Below, in pieces: positions 16,044-23,950 of a stretch of 40,011 bases of DNA; the stretch's first letter is position 1; each line of letters opens with the position of its first letter. The stretch is taken from positions 1-40,011 of the forward strand of contig CALMZO010000211.1 in NCBI GenBank assembly GCA_937870825.1. The letters run 5' to 3'. The position numbers and the translations under genes are program-made. The notes below the pieces were generated by a model. That model was given only the letters and a program-made list of their open reading frames with translations. It made no database searches and was not told where the DNA came from. This DNA is from an uncultured Chloroflexota bacterium. Lineage in GTDB: Bacteria; Chloroflexota; Anaerolineae; UBA4142; SHND01.

Positions 16044-19000
16044 TTAATGATGCACCGGGCGGCGCGCCGTGTTTTGCGCGTACGCATTGCGCGCCGCATC
16101 ATCCGTAAAAAGATTTGCAATTTCGTTGAGCATCGCGTCGGCGTGTGCGCGTTTCGCCCGCGCGGCATCAAGGCGTCCGAGCGCGTCCAGACTTGCCGCC
16201 GCGTAGAGACGCGCGTCCAGAATGGTCGGACGCAGATTCATCGGCACGGCGCGCGTTTCGGCGTCGTTAAAAAATTCCAACGCGCGTTCGCAATTGCCGC
16301 GCGCCAATTCCAATTTTCCCGAGGCAAGCGCGACGAGTGGCGCGTAGGGTTTTATCGCCGCCTGGTCAACCATGGCGCGCGCTTGCTCGATGTAATCCTG
16401 CGCGGTTTCAAATTCGCCGCGTCGTCGTGCGAGTTCTGCCAGACCGAGCAGACTGCGCGGTTTCATGATGAGCCGCAGGAACGACGGATAGTCGAGCGCG
16501 CCGGAAAAAAGTTTTTGCGCCAAATCCAATTCGCCGCGCGCGAGCGCGGTCTCGCCAATGTCCGCCCACACACTGGCATTCCCCATGCCGCCGACGGTGG
16601 TTTCGGAAAGTGCGAGCGCGTGTTTTTGCAATTCGAGCGCGGTGGTTGTGTCTGCGCCCGCTTCCAACATGATGCTGCTCAGTCCCGCGTCTGCCTGCGC
16701 GAGGAGAAACGGCATGAACGGTTCAAACGGGAGAGCTGCCGCACGAACATCTCGCAGGGCTGCCATCGCCTGCACGTACTCGCCGCGCTGCCAATAACAC
16801 CACCCGGCGCCCCACTTGCCGAAAACAGTTAGAATTGCCAGACCAATCCTTTCTGCAATCTCCGCGGCTTGCTCGCCCGCTTGAATTGCCGCGTCCAAAT
16901 CTCCATCGCGCCAGTAAATCAAATTCAGGTTCGTCAAAATTCCCGATTGGAATTCGCGGTTGCCGATTTCATTTGCCAGCGCCCAACCTTCCATCGCGAT
17001 TTTGCGTGAATCTTCAAAGCGCAGCATGAACGCATACGTACCCGAAAGATGGTCGAGCCCCCAGGCGATTTGTTCTTTGAGGTCGAGGTCTTTGCCCACT
17101 TGTACCGCGTCCCCCATGTAATGCATTGCCGTGTCAAAGTCCGACATGCCGACGCTGATGTGGCAGCGAATTACAAACATTTCGCCGAGACCGGCTTTGT
17201 CTTTGTACTGGCGCGCGAGTTCTTCGGCTTGCAGCAACAACGGTTCTGCCGCGTCCGTTTGCCCCATCCGCAAAGACAGAATGCTCGCTTGTTTGTTTAA
17301 CGCCGAAATTTGCATCAGCGCGTCGTCGTATTGTTTGCCAACTTGCAGCATTTCTTGAAACACCTCGACCGCGCGCGGCAATTGCGTTGTGAAGGATAAC
17401 GCATTGCCAAGCCCTTCGTACGCGCGACGCAGTGCAGCCACATCGCCCAAGGCTTTGGCGATTTCCAGCGCGCGCGTGTAATAGGCAATCGCTTCGGTGG
17501 ACGCGTACGCGCGCGCGGCGCGGTCGGCGGCTTGCAGCAAAAACGGGAGCGCGCGTTCGTTCTCTTGCGCGTCGAGCCAATGCCGCGCGATTTCGTTCAC
17601 GCGTTCGGCTTCGTACGTTTGCAGATACGCGGCGGCGCGCTTGTGCAGGGCGCGCCGTTTTGCCAACAGCATTGAATTGTACGCGGTCTCTTGCGTTAAC
17701 GCATGTTTGAACAAATATGCGCGCAGTGCCTCCCCTTTCGGACGGACGAGTTCGCGCGCTTGCAGGGTGTCGAGCGAGGGTTCAAGCGTCGGCGCGGCAT
17801 CATACAAATCGCGCAGCGGCGCGTATTCAAATTCGCGTCCGAGAACGGAAGCGGTTTGCGCGGTGCGTTTCGCTTCTTCGTCCAATCTGTCCAAACGCGC
17901 CGTGATGACACCGGCGAGTGTGTCCGGAATCGCGATGTTGGAAATTTCGCGCGTGGCGCGCCAGCGGTCGCCGTCGCGCACAACCAATTTTTGGTCGAGC
18001 AGCGAACGAATCACTTCTTCGACGTAAAAAGGATTGCCTTCCACTTTTTGCAAAATTAACGCGCGCACGCTTTCGGGCAGGTCTTCAATTTCGAGCAGAT
18101 TCGCGACCAGTGCGCGCGAGGCGCGTTCGTCGAGCGGCTGCAATTCAAGAGACGAGAAACGCAGAGCGAGCGACGCACGCGCGCTTTCGACAAAATTCCA
18201 CGCGGGGTCCGTTTTGTTCGGACGCATCAAAATCAAAAATAGCAATGGCGCGTTGTCTGTCATCGGCAGGAGACCGCTCAACATTTCGAGCGAGGTCGCG
18301 TCTGCCCAATGCAAATCTTCAAACACAATCACTGTCGGTTGTTGCGCGGCGAGCGCGCCAATCACTTGCCCGACCGCTTGCATAATCCGTCCGCGCAAAA
18401 ACGGCGGCATCAGATACCGCACGCGTTCCAAATCTTCACCCATAAGTTCAACGCCGAGCAGCGTTGCAACGAACGGCGCGAGTTCGTTTGCCTGCGCGCC
18501 GACGAGTCCATTCAAGGTTGTTTTGATTTTTTCGTACGTGTCCGCGTTGCTGTCGTCCGCGCGAATGTCAAAAACCCGGTTGAATAAATCCACGAACGGC
18601 GCGTACGGCGTTTGCGTTTCGTACGAGAGCGAGCGGCCTTCGTACCAGGCGACGGAGGACGGAGGCCGAGAGACGGACGCGCTCATCGCCGTCGTCCGTC
18701 GTTCGTCGTCCGTCACGGTTTTTCGCAATTCCGCAACGAGGCGCGATTTTCCCAAACCCGCTTCGCCAATCACCGCAACAATTTGCCCGCGTCCCGCGCG
18801 CAAAGCTTCCAAACGTTCCTGCAGTTCCCTTTGTTCCCTTTCGCGTCCAACAAGCGGCGACGTCAAACCTACAATTCCGCGTGTGGATTCACGTTCGGCT
18901 TTGACGCCCAGAACGTGATACGCGTTTACAGGTTCGCTCTTGCCTTTGACGGTGAGCGCGCCGAGCGCTTTGAGTTCGATTGCGTGTCGCACCAAACGCG

Positions 19001-19658
19001 CGGTATTTTCGGCAATCACAATCGTTCCCGGTTCCGCGCTCTGTTCCATGCGCGACGCGAGATTGATGGCATCCCCCATCGCGGTATATTCGACGCGCAA
19101 ATCGCTGCCCACTTCGCCGACGACGACAAGTCCCGTGTTGATGCCGACGCGGACGGCGAAATTTTCGATGCCGCGCGCGCGTTTCAATTCTTTGCCATAC
19201 TCGGCAATTTTTTCTTGCATCGCCAACGCGGCGAGACATGCGCGTTCGGGGTCGTCTTCGTGCGCGATGGGCGCGCCGAAAAATGCAAGAATGGCATCGC
19301 CCATCAAACGCGCGAGCGTGCCTTCGTAACGATACACGGGTTCAATCAAATAATCGAACGCGCCGTTCATGATTTCCAAAATTTCTTCGGGGTCGCGCTC
19401 TTCGCCGAGCGCGGTGGAACCTTTGACATCGCAAAACAGAATCGTGACAATGCGGCGTTCGCCTTCGACGCGCCCGGTGCGCGATTGGAGGAGCCGTTCG
19501 GCGAATTGTTTGGGGACCAGCTTTTCGAGGTGCGCGAGCGCGGGGTCGGCAGGCGGCGCAGCCGGAACGGGCGCGGGCGCGGTTTGCAATTTGTATCCGC
19601 AATTTTCGCAAAATTTCGCGGTTGCGGTGTTTGGATGTTGGCAATTGGGGCAACGCAT
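16044..19658 (-). CDS. Full-length zinc-ribbon / class III cyclase / AAA / TPR protein
   Basis: A 1204-residue signalling protein. One zinc ribbon (residues 3-20) is followed by a cyclase homology domain (about 65-250) with D77 and D121 for metal, N199 and R203 for catalysis, and GINTGLVVVGEVGSD. The AAA/STAND domain has Walker A GEAGLGKS at 298-305 and Walker B VIVFEDLHWAD. The winged helix continues without a break into YLFKHALTQETAYNSML and then TPR repeats. It should make a cyclic nucleotide under ATP-dependent control by its TPR sensor. ATG 19658 is preceded by GGAGGA. Residues about 314-336 are encoded by an inserted heptamer repeat right after Walker A. This gene is the template that shows what the neighbours have lost. 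Confidence 0.93.
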   Translation of the reverse strand: MRCPNCQHPNTATAKFCENCGYKLQTAPAPVPAAPPADPALAHLEKLVPKQFAERLLQSRTGRVEGERRIVTILFCDVKGSTALGEERDPEEILEIMNGAFDYLIEPVYRYEGTLARLMGDAILAFFGAPIAHEDDPERACLAALAMQEKIAEYGKELKRARGIENFAVRVGINTGLVVVGEVGSDLRVEYTAMGDAINLASRMEQSAEPGTIVIAENTARLVRHAIELKALGALTVKGKSEPVNAYHVLGVKAERESTRGIVGLTSPLVGREREQRELQERLEALRAGRGQIVAVIGEAGLGKSRLVAELRKTVTDDERRTTAMSASVSRPPSSVAWYEGRSLSYETQTPYAPFVDLFNRVFDIRADDSNADTYEKIKTTLNGLVGAQANELAPFVATLLGVELMGEDLERVRYLMPPFLRGRIMQAVGQVIGALAAQQPTVIVFEDLHWADATSLEMLSGLLPMTDNAPLLFLILMRPNKTDPAWNFVESARASLALRFSSLELQPLDERASRALVANLLEIEDLPESVRALILQKVEGNPFYVEEVIRSLLDQKLVVRDGDRWRATREISNIAIPDTLAGVITARLDRLDEEAKRTAQTASVLGREFEYAPLRDLYDAAPTLEPSLDTLQARELVRPKGEALRAYLFKHALTQETAYNSMLLAKRRALHKRAAAYLQTYEAERVNEIARHWLDAQENERALPFLLQAADRAARAYASTEAIAYYTRALEIAKALGDVAALRRAYEGLGNALSFTTQLPRAVEVFQEMLQVGKQYDDALMQISALNKQASILSLRMGQTDAAEPLLLQAEELARQYKDKAGLGEMFVIRCHISVGMSDFDTAMHYMGDAVQVGKDLDLKEQIAWGLDHLSGTYAFMLRFEDSRKIAMEGWALANEIGNREFQSGILTNLNLIYWRDGDLDAAIQAGEQAAEIAERIGLAILTVFGKWGAGWCYWQRGEYVQAMAALRDVRAAALPFEPFMPFLLAQADAGLSSIMLEAGADTTTALELQKHALALSETTVGGMGNASVWADIGETALARGELDLAQKLFSGALDYPSFLRLIMKPRSLLGLAELARRRGEFETAQDYIEQARAMVDQAAIKPYAPLVALASGKLELARGNCERALEFFNDAETRAVPMNLRPTILDARLYAAASLDALGRLDAARAKRAHADAMLNEIANLFTDDAARNAYAQNTARRPVHH
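18650..18712. repeat. In-frame inverted heptamer tract inside the cyclase gene
   Basis: Units CGACGGA, GGACGGA, GGCCGAG, AGACGGA are followed after two irregular units by TCGTCCG, TCGTTCG, TCGTCCG. The halves are inverted and belong to the same sequence family as the intergenic tract at 13678-13754. It encodes VTDDERRTT and SRPPSSV between LRK and WYEGRSLSY, where the paralogous head has only a short connection. The nine whole units make 63 nt, which keeps the frame. Confidence 0.8.
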
Positions 19659-20072
19659 AAAATCCTCCGCACGGAAATCTTTTACAGCGCATCTCGCGAA
19701 TGCTCTGACACGGTCCAATGTGTGGAACAATCAATTTGATTTTTTTACATCCCACATATCCAACATCGATTCCGGAGATGCGTTGTGCTGCTACTGTATC
19801 ACGTTCCCGAACGGTTGCCAGACCAAAAAATGTTCACTCGTTGTTCATTCGCGAGCGGTTTTGGAGAGGATGTGACAGCCGTTGAATTGAATCAATGGTG
19901 CGCGGATGATGTGTCCATTCTAAGCTCATTGAAAGGATGGTCAAGAGGGTTCCGCTTGTACTGAAAAAATTGTAACGACATCGCCATCCAAATCCAAAAT
20001 CGTAACGTCTTTCGTAACGATTCGGTAGCGTTTTTGATTTATACTTGAGAAAATTCAACAGGAGGCACTCTC
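19659..20072. other. Divergent intergenic region (414 bp)
   Basis: No gene is visible between the divergent cyclase and cytochrome starts. On the cyclase side a GGAGGA ribosome binding site and a small AATCAATTTGATT palindrome (19729-19741) are seen. On the cytochrome side GTAACG occurs at 19972, 20002 and 20014, and TATACT at 20040-20045 could be a -10 box, with AGGAGG at 20060-20065 before the ATG. The repeated GTAACG could be a regulator site, but this is only suggestive. Confidence 0.4.
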
Positions 20073-21044
20073 ATGTTCGCCAATATCGTCGTTCTCGTCA
20101 TAGTGTTGGCGCTTGCTATTTTGTTTGGCTGGTTGACCTATCGTGCGGTGCGCGCCAAAGCATTGTGGGTCAAGATTGTGGGCGGTCTTTTGGGCGGCAT
20201 CGCCACGCTGCTCTTTGCCGCCGTGACGGTGATTTTCGCCAAAGGCATGTTTGACTTGTATCGTACCTATCCCGTCGCTGCCGTGAACGTGACGATTGAA
20301 GGGACACCCGAACAAATCGCGCGCGGCGAGCATCTCGCGGGATTTCTGTGCGCGTCGTGTCATTCCCTGAGCGGCGAACTGCCGTTGACGGGCGGAAAAA
20401 ATCTAAGTGAAGATTCCGGCTTGCCGCTGGGCGATGTGTATCCGCCGAACATTACGCCGGGGGGCAAACTGAAAGAGCTGCAAGACGCGGACGTGTTTCG
20501 CATTATCCGTACGGGCGTGCGCCCGAATGGACAACTGACCGCGATGGGCTTTTTCCCCTTGCGCGCGTTGAGCGATGACGATGCCAAAGCCATAATTGCG
20601 TACTTGCGTCGGGCGCCCGCGGTGGAAAACGTCCGCCCATCCATGAATGCGTCGCCGCTGCTCGTCGCGTTCGTCGGTTTGGGATTCATCAGCGCGCCCG
20701 GCGCCGACAAACCGATTCAGCCGGTCACTGCGCCGCCGAAAGCGGTGACGGTCGAGTACGGCAAATATGTCGCGGACTTTGGCGATTGTCGCGGGTGTCA
20801 TGGGGAGAAATTGGACGGCAACGCGCCGCCCCCCGCCCCACCCGGCGCATCGAATCTCACCGTGATTGTGCCCAAGTGGAGCAAGGACGATTTCTTTAAA
20901 ACAATGCGCACCGGAATTGACCCGACCGGACATCAAGTCCAGCCGCCAATGCCATGGCAAACGATTGGCAAGTTGGACGATGTGGAATTGGAAGCGCTGT
21001 ATCTGTATCTCCATTCGCTCGAGCCCATCACGCCAAACAAATAA
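20073..21044 (+). CDS. Membrane-anchored dihaem cytochrome c
   Basis: A 323-residue protein with two N-terminal membrane spans (about 3-23 and 34-57), then two cytochrome c domains on the outer face. Haem sites are CASCH (93-97) and CRGCH (239-243). Likely axial Met residues are M158 in the first domain and the one in PPMPW (273) in the second. The architecture resembles dihaem subunits that pass electrons between a quinol-oxidising complex and soluble carriers or oxidases. AGGAGG sits 7 bp before ATG 20073. No oxidase genes are nearby, so the partner is unknown. Confidence 0.88.
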   Translation: MFANIVVLVIVLALAILFGWLTYRAVRAKALWVKIVGGLLGGIATLLFAAVTVIFAKGMFDLYRTYPVAAVNVTIEGTPEQIARGEHLAGFLCASCHSLSGELPLTGGKNLSEDSGLPLGDVYPPNITPGGKLKELQDADVFRIIRTGVRPNGQLTAMGFFPLRALSDDDAKAIIAYLRRAPAVENVRPSMNASPLLVAFVGLGFISAPGADKPIQPVTAPPKAVTVEYGKYVADFGDCRGCHGEKLDGNAPPPAPPGASNLTVIVPKWSKDDFFKTMRTGIDPTGHQVQPPMPWQTIGKLDDVELEALYLYLHSLEPITPNK

Positions 21045-21062
21045 ACCCCAAAGAATCCTCTG

Positions 21063-21152
21063 TTGGAATCGCCACATGCGTTGTACAGCGCGTTGCTTGG
21101 CTGGGCGGGCTTGCTGGTGATTTTGTGGCTGATGATGTTCAAACCGTTCTGA
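21063..21152 (+). CDS. Possible 29-residue single-span membrane peptide
   Basis: The frame of the cytochrome continues past its TAA stop for 35 sense codons and encodes one clear membrane span, LYSALLGWAGLLVILWLMMF, before TGA. TTG 21063 is a possible start, but there is no Shine-Dalgarno. It may be a small subunit, a remnant of a longer cytochrome C-terminus cut by a nonsense mutation, or chance. Hydrophobic character and codon choice favour former or present coding. Confidence 0.3.
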   Translation: MESPHALYSALLGWAGLLVILWLMMFKPF

Positions 21153-21166
21153 ACAAGGAATGTAGG

Positions 21167-21868
21167 ATGAATCAGGAAAATTCTCGCGCGGCGTTGTATG
21201 GCGCAGGTATCACCGTTCTGACATTGTTCGGCGGCATCGCATTTGGGTTTGTGTCCGGCAGTCTCGTGTTTAACGTACTGCCCGGACACAGCATTTCGAA
21301 TCCGAATCCCGCACATATTTTCATCGCCGCGCTGCCCGCGCTCGGAGGATTCTTCGCGGGGAGTGCGCTCTGGGGAATTTTGCTCGGACGTATGGCGCAC
21401 GCAGAAAATTGGAAACGCGTCGCGCTCGCGGGCGCGCTCGGTTTTGCGCCACTTACGCTGCTGTTGGCGATTCTGATGCAAGCTCTCGAACCGATTGCGG
21501 TCGAACAGCTCGGCGCGGTTTTTCCGATTCATCGCTTGTTCACATTTTTCTTTGTGCCAAGCGCGTTTCTCATCGCCGGCGTGAGCGCGTTTGCCATCGG
21601 CATCGGCTTACAAGACAAATCACTCGCGTGGCAATTGTTTTGGCGCGTGGGCATCGCGGCGGCGCTCGCGTTTTTGGCGGTGAACCTCGTGATGGAAGCG
21701 AACGGCTGGGTTGTCGGCGCCCCCCGCGCGGCGGAACGCGCGACGATGTTGACCGTACTGTTCGCCGGAAATTTCGCGGCGGCGATTTTCGGCGGCGCGA
21801 TGCTCGGCGTACTATGCGCGCGCCAAAATTCCGTCATACGTGTACAAACGCAGCATGGAATGATATAA
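21167..21868 (+). CDS. Polytopic membrane protein of unknown function
   Basis: A 233-residue, strongly hydrophobic protein with about six membrane spans (near residues 10-35, 48-72, 84-106, 122-148, 156-178 and 194-218). I do not recognise the family, and no catalytic motif stands out. ATG 21167 begins MNQENSRAAL; a weak GTAGG precedes it. It lies 122 bp after the cytochrome stop on the same strand, so the two may share a transcript and the protein may serve membrane electron transport, but this is only from context. A hairpin with a T-run 39 bp after the stop ends the unit. Confidence 0.7.
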   Translation: MNQENSRAALYGAGITVLTLFGGIAFGFVSGSLVFNVLPGHSISNPNPAHIFIAALPALGGFFAGSALWGILLGRMAHAENWKRVALAGALGFAPLTLLLAILMQALEPIAVEQLGAVFPIHRLFTFFFVPSAFLIAGVSAFAIGIGLQDKSLAWQLFWRVGIAAALAFLAVNLVMEANGWVVGAPRAAERATMLTVLFAGNFAAAIFGGAMLGVLCARQNSVIRVQTQHGMI

Positions 21869-21869
21869 T
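21841..21869 (+). promoter_or_regulatory. Candidate promoter overlapping the membrane-protein stop codon
   Basis: A perfect TATAAT at 21864-21869 contains the TAA stop of the preceding gene, and TGTACA 17 bp upstream matches the -35 consensus at four of six positions. Transcription would begin near 21876 and run through the 21907-21953 hairpin into the oxidoreductase. Confidence 0.45.
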
Positions 21870-21906
21870 TTTCGCGTGGCATTTTTCAGAATGTGACGCG
21901 TATGAG

Positions 21907-21953
21907 ACGCGACGATTTCGTTCGTGATTGAAATCGTCGCGTTTTCTTTTTTC
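21907..21953 (+). terminator. Rho-independent terminator, or attenuator, ahead of the oxidoreductase
   Basis: A perfect 13-bp stem (ACGCGACGATTTC at 21907-21919 with its complement at 21930-21942) encloses a 10-nt loop and is followed by a T-rich run to 21953. It suits the end of the membrane-protein transcript. The T-run ends one base before ATG 21955, so the next gene's start lies at the very end of the structure. Confidence 0.85.
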
Positions 21954-21954
21954 T

Positions 21955-22821
21955 ATGCAAATCATTGGATTCATCGGTTTGGGACTCATGGGCAAGCCGA
22001 TGGCAGAAAATTTGTTGCGCGCAACTTTTTCGCTCGTCGTACACAACCGCAGTCGCGCAGCGGTGGACGAATTGGTGACACAAGGCGCGCGTGCGGCAAA
22101 TTCTCCGCGCGAAATCGGGGAACAGTGCGCTGTGATTTTTACGATGCTGCCGAATCCCGAAACCGTCGCGACGGTTGTCGGTGAAATTTTGGAATTTGCG
22201 CGCGCGGACACAATAGTCGTTGATTGCAGCACGAGTCATCCGCGCCTTGCGCGCGAGTTGGCAGAACGCGGCGCACAACGCGGCATCTTTGTACTCGACG
22301 CGCCCGTTTCGGGCGGACAGGTCGGTGCAGAGCAAGCGACACTTTCGATGATGGTCGGCGGCGACGAAAATGCGTTTGCGCGCGTGCTGCCGGTGTTGCA
22401 GCATCTCGGAAAAAATATCGTGCGCGTCGGCGAGGCGGGCGCGGGACAAATCGTCAAAGCCGCGAATCAAATTATCGTCGCGCTGACGATTGAAGCGGTG
22501 GCGGAGGCATTGAACTTTGTCGAAAAATCCGGCGTTGACCCCGTAAAGGCGCACAAAGTGATGCTCGGCGGTTTTGCCACCAGCCGCATTTTGGAATTGC
22601 ACGGACAGCGGATGATTGCAAGAAATTTTGTGCCGGGCGGACGCGCGGAAACGCATTTAAAAGATTTGAACATTGCGCTCGATGTCGCACAAACGAATGG
22701 CGCGCGTTTGCCGGGTACGCAGCGTGTTGCGGAAATGTTTGAGGAATTGATTGCGCGGGGGTTCGGTGACGAGGACCACGCGGCGTTGTGGCGAATTGTT
22801 GCAAATGAATTCGACAACTAA
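21955..22821 (+). CDS. NAD(P)-dependent oxidoreductase, 3-hydroxyisobutyrate dehydrogenase / GarR-like
   Basis: A 288-residue beta-hydroxyacid dehydrogenase. The Rossmann motif GFIGLGLMGKPMA opens the protein, the substrate-binding DAPVSGG is at about 115-121, and the catalytic Lys is K168 in GQIVKAANQ. The C-terminal all-helical domain is complete. Members reduce small beta-hydroxyacids or aldehydes such as tartronate semialdehyde, or act on succinic semialdehyde; the substrate cannot be told here. ATG 21955 matches the family start; a TTG at 21928 in frame would lie inside the terminator stem-loop. No Shine-Dalgarno is visible because the terminator T-run is directly upstream. Confidence 0.88.
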   Translation: MQIIGFIGLGLMGKPMAENLLRATFSLVVHNRSRAAVDELVTQGARAANSPREIGEQCAVIFTMLPNPETVATVVGEILEFARADTIVVDCSTSHPRLARELAERGAQRGIFVLDAPVSGGQVGAEQATLSMMVGGDENAFARVLPVLQHLGKNIVRVGEAGAGQIVKAANQIIVALTIEAVAEALNFVEKSGVDPVKAHKVMLGGFATSRILELHGQRMIARNFVPGGRAETHLKDLNIALDVAQTNGARLPGTQRVAEMFEELIARGFGDEDHAALWRIVANEFDN

Positions 22822-22830
22822 AATTCGCGC

Positions 22831-22836
22831 TATAAT
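22831..22836 (+). promoter_or_regulatory. Candidate -10 box for the Uma2-family gene
   Basis: A perfect TATAAT stands 27 bp before the chosen start, with GGAGGT at 22852-22857 in between. No convincing -35 box lies at the usual distance, so only the -10 element is annotated. Confidence 0.45.
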
Positions 22837-22862
22837 AGGATTGTTGTGAACGGAGGTGAATG

Positions 22863-23480
22863 ATGTTGCAAACTCTGAGCCGCGTTGAAGTTGCCGAGCG
22901 CATGACTGCGCGCGAATTTTTTCGGTTTGCTCCAGAAGACCGCAAGGCGGAATTGATTGATGGAGTAATGATTATGCCTTCACCCCCCTCTGACAAACAC
23001 GAACGACTCCAGATTTTTTTGCTGCGCTTGATTGGCGAATTTGTCGAACAACATGATTTGGGCCAAGTGCGCGGTTCGCGGACTGCCGTCGAATTGGCAG
23101 AGAATCAAGCGCCCGAACCCGATGTGTTGTTTGTGGCTCAAGAACGCGCACACATCATTTCGAATGAAGGCGTTTTCGGCGCGCCCGATTTGGTGATTGA
23201 AGTGTTGTCCGCGTCCACCGCGTCGTATGACCGGGGGGCAAAATTTCGCGCCTACGAACGCGCGGGCGTGCGCGAGCTGTGGTTGCTTGACCCGTACGGA
23301 CCTGCTGGCACGGAATTTTTTCAACGCGCGGGCGATGTCTTGAAACCTGTGATGTGGGATGAAAATGGAATCTTGGCGTCAGTTGTCTTGCCAAAATTTC
23401 GCCTGAATACCCATTGGCTCTGGGCGAGTGAAAAATTTATCGCGGTGCGCGAGGCGTTGGCGGAGATGAATAGGGATTAA
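22863..23480 (+). CDS. Uma2 family (DUF820) putative endonuclease
   Basis: A 205-residue protein with the restriction-endonuclease-like fold of Uma2/DUF820. It shows AELIDGVMIMPSPP at the front, then PEPDVLFV, DLVIEVLSAST and YERAGVRELWLLDP, which supply the PD-(D/E)xK acidic residues and the KF-x-AYE helix. The family is greatly expanded in Cyanobacteria and Chloroflexota, and its biological role is poorly known. Two tandem ATGs exist (22860 and 22863); the second is 5 nt from GGAGGT and is preferred. No methylase or toxin partner is adjacent. Confidence 0.87.
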   Translation: MLQTLSRVEVAERMTAREFFRFAPEDRKAELIDGVMIMPSPPSDKHERLQIFLLRLIGEFVEQHDLGQVRGSRTAVELAENQAPEPDVLFVAQERAHIISNEGVFGAPDLVIEVLSASTASYDRGAKFRAYERAGVRELWLLDPYGPAGTEFFQRAGDVLKPVMWDENGILASVVLPKFRLNTHWLWASEKFIAVREALAEMNRD

Positions 23481-23496
23481 ATTTTTGCGAAAATTA

Positions 23497-23525
23497 TTGA
23501 CAGACGCTTTTTTTTCTGCTATAAA
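23497..23525 (+). promoter_or_regulatory. Consensus sigma-70-type promoter of the SAM-riboswitch transcript
   Basis: TTGACA at 23497-23502 and TATAAA at 23520-23525 are separated by exactly 17 bp, close to the best possible housekeeping promoter. Transcription would start near 23532, about 70 nt before the riboswitch. Confidence 0.8.
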
Positions 23526-23601
23526 CTGCGTGCTTGAGTACAATCCAAGCAAGCTTGAGTAGTTTGCAAGCCAACAATTTCATATAAATTTGTCCGCGCT
23601 T

Positions 23602-23715
23602 TTTCATCCAGAGAGGTGGAGGGATAACGGCCCTTGGAAGCCCGGCAACCAGTTGCGCAAAGATGCGCAAGTCTCGGTGCCAACTCCGGCGAACAATTCT
23701 GTTCGCAAGATGAAA
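23602..23715 (+). promoter_or_regulatory. SAM-I (S-box) riboswitch
   Basis: The conserved S-box parts appear in order: AGAGAGGTGGAGGGA (23610-23624), GGCCC, CCCGGCAACC (23641-23650), GGTGCCAACTCC (23676-23687) and AAGATGAAA at the 3' side. P1 closes perfectly between TTTCATC (23602-23608) and GATGAAA (23709-23715). It binds S-adenosylmethionine and normally turns downstream genes off when SAM is plentiful. An extra hairpin (23731-23752, 8-bp stem) and the terminator at 23774-23809 form the likely expression platform. The regulated genes are threonine synthase and the sulfur-carrier gene. Confidence 0.92.
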
Positions 23716-23773
23716 CAAGCGTCGCGAGTTTGCATCGCAAGTGCGCGATGCAGATGTTTCGCTAAATCAACCC

Positions 23774-23809
23774 ACCTCTCCAATTCGTTTTTGGAGAGGT
23801 TTTTTGTTT
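23774..23809 (+). terminator. Expression-platform terminator of the SAM riboswitch
   Basis: A 10-bp stem (ACCTCTCCAA with TTGGAGAGGT) encloses a 7-nt loop and is followed by nine residues that are all T except one G. It stands 58 nt after P1 of the riboswitch, as expected for SAM-dependent termination before thrC. Confidence 0.85.
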
Positions 23810-23818
23810 CAACAGCTT

Positions 23819-23912
23819 GTCATTGCGAGGAGCGGGTTTTGCGACGAAGCAATCTCGATGTTCGTGTGTGGAGATTGCTTCGGGCGACCAAGACCGTCGC
23901 GCGCGCAATGAC
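23819..23912 (+). repeat. Complete GTCATTGCGAGG-type palindromic repeat
   Basis: A 94-bp imperfect palindrome opens GTCATTGCGAGGAGCG and closes GCGCGCAATGAC. Its inner arms, GAAGCAATCTC and GAGATTGCTTC, are exact complements. It lies between the riboswitch terminator and the thrC start, so it would fold in the 5' leader of the read-through transcript. A half copy is at 318-356. Confidence 0.8.
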
Positions 23913-23950
23913 AAACGAAAAAGCGGCGGACTCGAAGGAGCAGAGAGGTC

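Noticed and set aside
19659..20072. Possible replication origin or regulatory cluster
   Set aside because: Only three GTAACG hexamers and one small palindrome are present; there are no DnaA-box clusters or origin-linked genes.
22863..23480. Uma2 gene as part of a restriction or defence system
   Set aside because: It stands alone with its own promoter-like sequence between metabolic genes; no methylase, toxin or other defence gene is adjacent.
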